Shown: positions 13,631 through 18,201 of the stretch, in pieces | Numbering within the stretch: position 1 is the first letter of the stretch | How the letters are laid out: each line of letters starts with the position of its first letter | From: JAHEEL01 sp034660035 | Lineage (GTDB): Bacteria; Actinomycetota; Acidimicrobiia; Spongiisociales; UBA5794 | Assembly (NCBI GenBank): GCA_034660035.1 | Contig: JAYEIJ010000029.1 | Location: 1 to 18,201 of the forward strand | Length of the DNA stretch: 18,201 bases | Reading direction: 5' to 3' | Notes under the pieces: generated by a model | Database searches by the model: none | Seen by the model: the letters and a program-made list of their open reading frames with translations, nothing else | What the model was told of the DNA's origin: nothing | Program-made: the position numbers and the translations under genes

Positions 13631-14728
13631 GTGACGCGCCGCGTTGAGAACAATCTGTTCCCTGCGCACCGCGCGGACGAGTTGATGCGCCGTGCCATCG
13701 GGCTCACCGAAGGCACGATGCCGCATCCGAATCCGCGAGTCGGTGCCATCGTGCTTACCCCGGATGGGGAGGTCGTGTCTGAACGCGCCCACGCCGGTGC
13801 CGGAAGCGTCCACGCTGAGGCGGAAGCGCTTGCCGATGCCGGATCCGCGGCCGAAGGCTCCACCGTCGTCGTCACCCTGGAACCGTGCGTTCATCACGGG
13901 AGAACGCCTCCATGCGCCGAGGCGATCATCGAAGCCGGTGTCGCACGGGTGATCATCGGCGCGCCTGATCCCGATCCCCGAGTCGCAGGCAGGGGCATCG
14001 CACTACTCCGAAACGCCGGCATCGAAGTGATCAACGGCATTGAAGAGGGCGCCGTGCGCGCCAATGATCCTGCGTATTTCCACCATCGCTCCACCGGACT
14101 CCCGCTCGTGACCTTGAAGACCGCGCTGACGCTCGATGGACAGGCTGCAGCGGCGGACCACACGTCACGATGGATCAGCGGACCCGAGGCCCGGGAGGAT
14201 GGGCATCGATTGCGCGCAGAGAGCGACGCCGTCATGGTCGGCGCCGGCACGGTGATCTCAGACAATCCACGCCTTGATGTCCGTATCGACGGATACCGGG
14301 GTCGCCAGCCGCGCCCTGTCATCGTGGCGGGACGGCGTCCGATCCCGGAGGATGCTGCCCTCCTCGCCAGGGATCCGATCCTGTTCACGAGCGGTTCAGA
14401 TCAGCCCGGCCTGGGGGATGTAGAGCAGGTTGCGGCACCCGGTCCAGACGGCGTCGACCTTGGAGCGGCGATCGAGTATCTCGGGGCGGAGGGCGTTGTC
14501 GCCCTGCTCATCGAAGGAGGACCCACCATCGCAGGCGCCGCCTTGCGAGCCGGCCTTGTCGACCGGATCATCTTCCACTTCGGAGCGAAACTGGGCCTCG
14601 GTACGGGATTGCCCGCCATCACAGGCACGTTCGAAACGATCACGGACGCTCAAGCGGTGACGATCGACCAGGTGACGGCAGTTGGTACGGATATCAGGGT
14701 TGAAGTGACAATCGAAAGAGAGATGTGA
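13631..14728 (+). CDS. ribD: Bifunctional riboflavin deaminase/reductase RibD
   Basis: 365 aa from GTG 13631. The N-terminal cytidine-deaminase-type domain has zinc ligands HAE (61-63), PC (85-86) and C95 (RTPPC), and deaminates the pyrimidinone made from GTP. The C-terminal reductase domain (from about 150: LKTALTLDGQAAA, GAGTVISDNPRL, IEGGPTIAG) uses NADPH. AGGAGG (13621-13626) is 4 nt before the GTG, close but the only site; ATG 13685 is an alternative with no ribosome site. First gene of the riboflavin operon, controlled by the riboswitch upstream. Confidence 0.94.
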   Translation: MTRRVENNLFPAHRADELMRRAIGLTEGTMPHPNPRVGAIVLTPDGEVVSERAHAGAGSVHAEAEALADAGSAAEGSTVVVTLEPCVHHGRTPPCAEAIIEAGVARVIIGAPDPDPRVAGRGIALLRNAGIEVINGIEEGAVRANDPAYFHHRSTGLPLVTLKTALTLDGQAAAADHTSRWISGPEAREDGHRLRAESDAVMVGAGTVISDNPRLDVRIDGYRGRQPRPVIVAGRRPIPEDAALLARDPILFTSGSDQPGLGDVEQVAAPGPDGVDLGAAIEYLGAEGVVALLIEGGPTIAGAALRAGLVDRIIFHFGAKLGLGTGLPAITGTFETITDAQAVTIDQVTAVGTDIRVEVTIEREM

Positions 14729-15339
14729 TGTTCACCGGAATCGTCAGCGAACTCGGGACCGTCGGCGCCGTAGAGGGCACCCATGGGGGCGCCGTGTTCG
14801 GTGTGGACGCACCGGCCACCTGCGTTGGTCTCACCATCGGTGACTCGATCGCGGTCAACGGAGTATGCCTCACGGCGATCTCCGTCGAAGGGGGCCGGTT
14901 CACGGTCGAGGCCATCTCAGAAACGTTGCAGCGCACCAATCTTGGAGACCTGAAGACCGGGTCCTCCGTGGATCTCGAACGACCTGTGGAGGTCGCCGGC
15001 GGCCGCTTCGACGGTCACGTGGTACAGGGGCACGTCGACGGTGTGGGTGTCGTCCGCCGGATCGACGCCGAGGGATCGTCGAAGCGCCTTCGCATCAGCA
15101 CACCTCCCACTCTTGCACGCTATCTCGTCGAGAAGGGGTCGGTCACAGTTGATGGCGTGAGTCTGACGATCACGGCGGTGTCGGCCGTCGCGTCCGACGA
15201 ACCCTGGTTCGAGATCGCCCTGATCCCCTTCACCCTGGATGTCACTGTCCTGGGCCAGAAGGCAGTGGGAGATCGAGTGAATCTCGAAGCAGACATCCTT
15301 GCCAAGTACGTAGAACGATTGATGGAGGCACGCGGATGA
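14728..15339 (+). CDS. ribE: Riboflavin synthase alpha chain
   Basis: 203 aa; dismutates two 6,7-dimethyl-8-ribityllumazines to riboflavin. Two lumazine-binding repeats are visible, the first starting MFTGIVSELG (1-10) and the second around GHVVQGHVDG (96-105). ATG 14728 gives the canonical N-terminus; GTG 14725 would add one residue. Overlaps ribD by one base (TGATG) with only a weak purine-rich site, so coupling is likely. Some nomenclatures call this gene ribC. Confidence 0.96.
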   Translation: MFTGIVSELGTVGAVEGTHGGAVFGVDAPATCVGLTIGDSIAVNGVCLTAISVEGGRFTVEAISETLQRTNLGDLKTGSSVDLERPVEVAGGRFDGHVVQGHVDGVGVVRRIDAEGSSKRLRISTPPTLARYLVEKGSVTVDGVSLTITAVSAVASDEPWFEIALIPFTLDVTVLGQKAVGDRVNLEADILAKYVERLMEARG

Positions 15340-16541
15340 ACTACGCGCCGATCGAAGAAGCGATCGCGGCGGTCGCACGGGGGGAGATGGTCCTCGTTGT
15401 CGACGATGAAGATCGAGAGAACGAAGGAGATCTGATCGTTGCCGCCGAGAAGGTGACGGCCCAGCACATCGCGTTCATGGTGCGGTACACCAGCGGTCTG
15501 ATCTGCCTGCCGATGACGGGAGAGCGACTCGACGAACTCGCATTGCCCCTCATGGTGCTCGAGAACACCGACTCGCATAAGACGGCGTTCACCGTGTCGA
15601 TCGACTTCGCCGATGGCACGACCACGGGAATATCCGCGTCCGATCGGGCCAAGACGATTCGCGCCGCAGTGGATCCGTCGGCGACGGAGACGCAGTTCCA
15701 TCGACCGGGTCATGTGTTCCCTCTCCGGTATCAGGCGGGCGGGGTGCTTGTCCGGCCCGGTCACACCGAGGCGGCCGTCGATCTTGCTCGTCTGGCGGGA
15801 CTCACTCCCGCCGGTGTCCTCTGTGAAGTGGTCAACGACGACGGCAGCATGTCAAGAGGCGAATCCTTGATGACGTTCGCCGACGAACACGGCATCGCGA
15901 TCATCACCATCGAAGATCTGATCTCGTACCGGTGGCGTGAGGAGGCGCTGGTGACGCGGGAGTCCGAAGCTTCGATTCCCACGGACCTCGGTGACTTCCG
16001 AGCGATCGGGTACAGGTCGAAGGACACCGGTTCGGAGCACATCGCTCTCGTGCTCGGTGACGTAGCGGGCCGAGAAGACGTGTTGACACGACTCCATTCG
16101 GTCTGTCTGACCGGAGACGTCTTCGGGAGCCTGCGGTGCGACTGTGGGGTCCAGTTGAAGGAATCCATGAGATTGATCGCCGAAGAGGGCGAGGGAGTCA
16201 TCGTCTACAACCCCACGCATGAAGGCCGGGGGACCGGACTGATCGACAAACTTGCTGCATATCGGCTACAGGAAGAGGGATTCGATACGGCGGAGGCGAA
16301 CGAGCAGATCGGGCATCTCGTGGACAGCCGCCACTACGGAGTCGATGCGCAGATCCTCCATGATCTCAAGGTTTCGAGCGTGAGGCTCCTCACGAACAAC
16401 CCCGAGAAGATCGATCAGCTTCGCATGTTCGGCGTGGATGTCGGAGTGAGAATTCCGCTGTGGATCGGCGAGAACCCGTACAACAGCTTCTACCTCCGGA
16501 CGAAGGAGACGAAGCTTGGCCATATCGGTTCGACGCCGTGA
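15336..16541 (+). CDS. ribBA: Bifunctional DHBP synthase / GTP cyclohydrolase II
   Basis: 401 aa. The RibB half makes dihydroxybutanone phosphate from ribulose 5-phosphate: DDEDRENEGDLI (23-34), GISASDRAKT (98-107), HTEAAVDLARLAGLTPAG (143-160). The RibA half opens GTP: zinc cysteines C257, C268 and C270 (HSVCLTGDVFGSLRCDC), EGRGTGL (296-302), R332, LLTNNP. Variants from the usual consensus are HSVC for HSEC, YNPTHEGRGTGL where RG-QEGRGIGL is common, and DSRHYG for DxRDYG. The zinc ligands and R332 remain, so activity is probable. Overlaps ribE by 4 bp; GGAGG (15324-15328) precedes the ATG by 7 nt. Confidence 0.95.
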   Translation: MNYAPIEEAIAAVARGEMVLVVDDEDRENEGDLIVAAEKVTAQHIAFMVRYTSGLICLPMTGERLDELALPLMVLENTDSHKTAFTVSIDFADGTTTGISASDRAKTIRAAVDPSATETQFHRPGHVFPLRYQAGGVLVRPGHTEAAVDLARLAGLTPAGVLCEVVNDDGSMSRGESLMTFADEHGIAIITIEDLISYRWREEALVTRESEASIPTDLGDFRAIGYRSKDTGSEHIALVLGDVAGREDVLTRLHSVCLTGDVFGSLRCDCGVQLKESMRLIAEEGEGVIVYNPTHEGRGTGLIDKLAAYRLQEEGFDTAEANEQIGHLVDSRHYGVDAQILHDLKVSSVRLLTNNPEKIDQLRMFGVDVGVRIPLWIGENPYNSFYLRTKETKLGHIGSTP

Positions 16542-16999
16542 CCGAAGGACTCCGCGGGGATGTCGACGCGACAGATCTTCGTGTCTGCGTGGTACGTTCC
16601 CTGTTCAACCGAACGGTCACCGACGGTCTCCTGGACGGGGCCCTTGCGCTTCTCGGAGAAGCAGGCGCCCACGGCGTTACCGTGGTCGATGTGGAAGGCG
16701 CCTTCGAGACGCCCCTCGTTGCGCAACAGATAGCCCGGGATGGCTACGACGCGATCGTTGTCCTCGGCGCGGTTGTTGAGGGGGAGACCGATCACTACGA
16801 ACACATCGCTCATCGCGCCTCAGAAGGACTCATGCGGGTCATGCTCGACACCGGCGTCCCGGTCGGTCTCGGCATCCTGACGGTCCGGGATCCCGCCCAC
16901 GCGTTTGCCAGAAGCGCCCCCGACAAGAAGAACAAGGGTCGCGAGGCAGCCGAAGCGGCAGTTCGGACCGCGAATCTGTTGAAGCGAGTAGCTGAGTAG
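16538..16999 (+). CDS. ribH: 6,7-dimethyl-8-ribityllumazine synthase
   Basis: 153 aa; condenses dihydroxybutanone phosphate with the ribitylaminopyrimidine. Recognisable: FN (23-24), GAFETP (54-59), GETDH (82-86) with catalytic H86, and NKGREAAEAA near the end. The motif VVEGETDHYEHI replaces the usual VIRGETPHF, with Glu81 in place of the common Arg. GTG 16538 overlaps the ribBA stop (GTGA) and gives a normal length; an upstream in-frame ATG at 16460 lies deep in ribBA. The last codons and the stop TAG lie inside the octad array at 16986. Confidence 0.93.
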   Translation: MTEGLRGDVDATDLRVCVVRSLFNRTVTDGLLDGALALLGEAGAHGVTVVDVEGAFETPLVAQQIARDGYDAIVVLGAVVEGETDHYEHIAHRASEGLMRVMLDTGVPVGLGILTVRDPAHAFARSAPDKKNKGREAAEAAVRTANLLKRVAE

Positions 17000-17091
17000 C
17001 CGAGTAGCAGAGTAGGCGATCCTTCTCTGCCAGATGATGATGCAGGCGTATGTGGCTGTGCTTCCTCCGCTACTCGGCTACTCCGCTACGA
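16986..17091. repeat. Inverted octanucleotide arrays after ribH
   Basis: Left arm: four 8-bp units (16986-17017), GAGTAGCT, GAGTAGCC, GAGTAGCA, GAGTAGGC. Right arm: GCTACTCG, GCTACTCC and GCTACGAG (17069-17092), the reverse complement. A 51-nt stretch of unrelated sequence lies between. The left arm starts inside ribH and supplies its stop codon. The right arm ends about 16 nt before the infC promoter. Same design as the arrays at 254 and 13364 but with a period of 8 instead of 7. Confidence 0.9.
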
Positions 17092-17107
17092 GTCGCGCGT
17101 GTTCACA

Positions 17108-17136
17108 TTGAAGTACGCGACAGCATCTCCTAGTCT
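17108..17136 (+). promoter_or_regulatory. Candidate infC operon promoter
   Basis: TTGAAG (17108-17113), exactly 17 nt, then TAGTCT (17131-17136) make the best sigma-70-type promoter in the window. A start near 17143 gives a leader of about 150 nt before infC. Confidence 0.6.
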
Positions 17137-17160
17137 CTCCCCGACAACCGACAAAGCGGA

Positions 17161-17263
17161 GGCGCCTGCTTCCCACCCTGTCACCGATTCAGGTGTGCCG
17201 GGTCGCGCTACCAGGCAGCACCCGCGTCGTGCTGCCTTTGTTTTGGCATCGGGCGCCTGCTTC
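17161..17263 (+). promoter_or_regulatory. infC leader with 12-nt direct repeats flanking a terminator
   Basis: GGCGCCTGCTTC occurs at 17161-17172 and again at 17252-17263, on either side of the terminator at 17213-17244. AGGCGCC (17160-17166) can pair perfectly with GGCGCCT (17252-17258), a 7-bp long-range stem closing around the terminator. In Bacillus and E. coli the infC-rpmI-rplT leaders are autoregulated by L20 through long-range RNA structure; a similar role is inferred here, not shown. Confidence 0.45.
17213..17244 (+). terminator. Intrinsic terminator in the infC leader (attenuator)
   Basis: AGGCAGCAC (17213-17221) and GTGCTGCCT (17229-17237) form a perfect 9-bp stem with a 7-nt loop, followed by TTGTTTT. 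It lies about 70 nt after the predicted transcription start and 48 nt before infC, so it should act as an attenuator rather than as the end of the rib operon. Confidence 0.8.
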
Positions 17264-17292
17264 GTCGACACATACGAGCAGGAGGTACTCCG

Positions 17293-17871
17293 ATCAAGGA
17301 GCCCAGGGTCAACGAGAAGATTCGAGTCAAAGAGGTTCGCCTCGTCGACCCGAACGGTGGACAGATCGGCATCAAGCCGATCGAAGAAGCACGGTGGCTT
17401 GCAGCGCAGTTGGAACTCGACCTCGTGGAGGTTGCCCCAGAAGCCCGGCCACCCGTTGTTCGTCTCATGGATTACGGGAAGTTCAAGTACGAACAGTCCG
17501 TGAAGGCGAGAGAAGCCCGCAAGAAGCAGACCCGCACCGTTGTGAAAGAGGTGCAGTTCCGGCCGAAGATCGGAGCGAGCGACTTCGAGGTGAAACGGAA
17601 GCGGGTTGTGCGGTTCCTGCAAGATAATGACAAGGTGAAGGTCACGATGCGGTTCCGGGGACGTGAGGTCACGCACCCCGAGATCGGTAACGAGATTCTC
17701 AGCCGACTGCGCGACAGCGTCGCCGACTACGGCGAGATCGAGACCCCACCAAGGCTTGAAGGACGGCAGATGACGATGGTGCTCGCTCCGGTGCGCTCAT
17801 CCGAACGGCCCGATCAGGACATCGAAACCTCCGAACCCGACGATCTCGTCGGTGACGGAGCGGATGAGTAG
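17293..17871 (+). CDS. infC: Translation initiation factor IF-3, ATC start
   Basis: 192 aa from ATC 17293. IF3 binds the 30S subunit and checks the start codon. The N-domain is present from residue 5 (RVNEKIRVKEVRLVDPNGG, then LDLVEVAPEARPP at 42-54), followed by the linker LMDYGKFKYE and the C-domain (VVKEVQFRPKI, FRGREVTHPEIG, MTMVLAP). AGGAGGT (17280-17286) is 6 nt before ATC; no ATG, GTG or TTG lies in frame between it and TTG 17410, which would delete most of the N-domain. Rare AUU/AUC/AUA starts are a known hallmark of infC and allow IF3 autoregulation. Confidence 0.93.
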   Translation: MKEPRVNEKIRVKEVRLVDPNGGQIGIKPIEEARWLAAQLELDLVEVAPEARPPVVRLMDYGKFKYEQSVKAREARKKQTRTVVKEVQFRPKIGASDFEVKRKRVVRFLQDNDKVKVTMRFRGREVTHPEIGNEILSRLRDSVADYGEIETPPRLEGRQMTMVLAPVRSSERPDQDIETSEPDDLVGDGADE

Positions 17872-17883
17872 GAGAGTGGAAAC

Positions 17884-18078
17884 GTGCCGAAGATGAAGAC
17901 GCACAAAGGTGCTGCGAAACGCTTCAAACGCACCGGCAGCGGGAAGGTTCGCACCACAAAGGCGTGGCGCGGGCACAACCGCCACAAGAAGTCAACCTCG
18001 CGCTGGCGCCGCGTCAAGGGCAACAAAGTCCTCGACGGTGGCAACGAGAAGCGCATGAACCGCCTGCTGGGCAGCTAG
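17884..18078 (+). CDS. rpmI: 50S ribosomal protein L35
   Basis: 64-aa, very basic protein with the L35 pattern: PKMKTHKGAAKRFKRTGSGK at residues 2-21 and NRHKKST further on. GTG start with AGGAGAG (17870-17876) 7 nt upstream, overlapping the infC stop. Middle gene of the conserved infC-rpmI-rplT operon. Confidence 0.97.
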   Translation: MPKMKTHKGAAKRFKRTGSGKVRTTKAWRGHNRHKKSTSRWRRVKGNKVLDGGNEKRMNRLLGS

Positions 18079-18088
18079 GAGTCAAGCA

Positions 18089-18201
18089 ATGGCACGTGTG
18101 AAGCGTTCAGTCAACGCGAAGAAGAAGCGCCGCAAAGTAATGGACCGCGCCTCCGGGTACGGAGGTGCGAGGAGCCGTCGGTACAGGACCGCTCGCGAGC
18201 A
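18089..18201 (+). CDS. rplT: 50S ribosomal protein L20, cut by the window end
   Basis: The first 37 codons are present, beginning MARVKRSVNAKKKRRKVM, the L20 N-terminus. AGGAG (18077-18081) is 7 nt before the ATG. The normal protein is about 120 residues, so the 3' two-thirds lie beyond the window. L20 is the candidate autoregulator of this operon through the leader at 17143-17292. Confidence 0.95.
   Translation, partial: MARVKRSVNAKKKRRKVMDRASGYGGARSRRYRTARE

Noticed and set aside
16986..17091. Intrinsic terminator of the rib operon
   Set aside because: The arms can pair, but the gap between them is 51 nt and no T-tract follows, so it does not meet the pattern. Some other termination role remains possible.
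1..18201. tRNA, rRNA, phage, transposon or integrase signals
   Set aside because: None seen on either strand by reading; the coding content is conserved housekeeping genes with consistent base composition.

Overview
The window is a GC-rich bacterial chromosome segment, almost certainly from an actinomycetote. Markers are an mIHF gene (actinobacterial integration host factor), a PriA that has lost its helicase motifs as in other actinobacteria, and the order mihF-gmk-rpoZ-coaBC-priA-def-fmt-rsmB-rpe-ribD-ribE-ribBA-ribH, which broadly follows the pyrR-to-ribH stretch of mycobacteria. Several traits differ from mycobacteria: a class 1 (Cys-type) PyrD, a short type I PyrF, no carAB or metK in the cluster, a response regulator with a GGDEF-like domain, and infC-rpmI-rplT directly downstream. 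A deep-branching lineage such as Acidimicrobiia is my best guess, as inference only.

Layout. 1-58 is the 5' end of a divergent minus-strand gene. 59-525 is non-coding apart from a possible leader peptide; it holds two perfect hairpins, a 13-unit heptanucleotide array, a candidate promoter, a PyrR-binding-loop match, a short leader ORF and an intrinsic terminator. 526-4899 is the pyrimidine operon pyrR-pyrB-pyrC-pyrD-pyrF, mostly with overlapping or abutting genes. 4912-11725 is a housekeeping block: mihF, gmk, rpoZ, coaBC, priA, def, fmt, rsmB. 11770-13366 holds rpe and a receiver/GGDEF-like regulator. 13364-13630 holds an inverted heptad repeat, a promoter and an FMN riboswitch. 13631-16999 is the riboflavin operon ribD-ribE-ribBA-ribH. 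16986-17292 holds an inverted octad repeat, a promoter and an attenuator-like leader. 17293-18201 is infC-rpmI-rplT (rplT cut by the window edge).

How it works together. The genes supply UMP (all de novo steps after carbamoyl phosphate), GMP to GDP, coenzyme A, riboflavin, initiator-tRNA formylation and deformylation, 16S rRNA m5C967, and IF3/L35/L20. Three operons (pyr, rib, infC) have long structured leaders, and each leader is preceded by a short-period tandem repeat array. Four other starts (the minus-strand gene, mihF, def, rpe) have no Shine-Dalgarno sequence but have a TANNNT hexamer 6-8 nt before the start codon, the arrangement expected of leaderless transcripts. Two genes appear to use unusual start codons (CTG for priA, ATC for infC) that standard ORF callers would miss.

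The most interesting parts are the compound pyr leader (PyrR loop next to the ribosome binding site of a leader peptide whose ORF runs through the terminator), the 7/8-bp repeat arrays at operon boundaries, and the infC leader with its 12-nt repeats around a terminator. I found no phage, insertion sequence, CRISPR array or tRNA gene.
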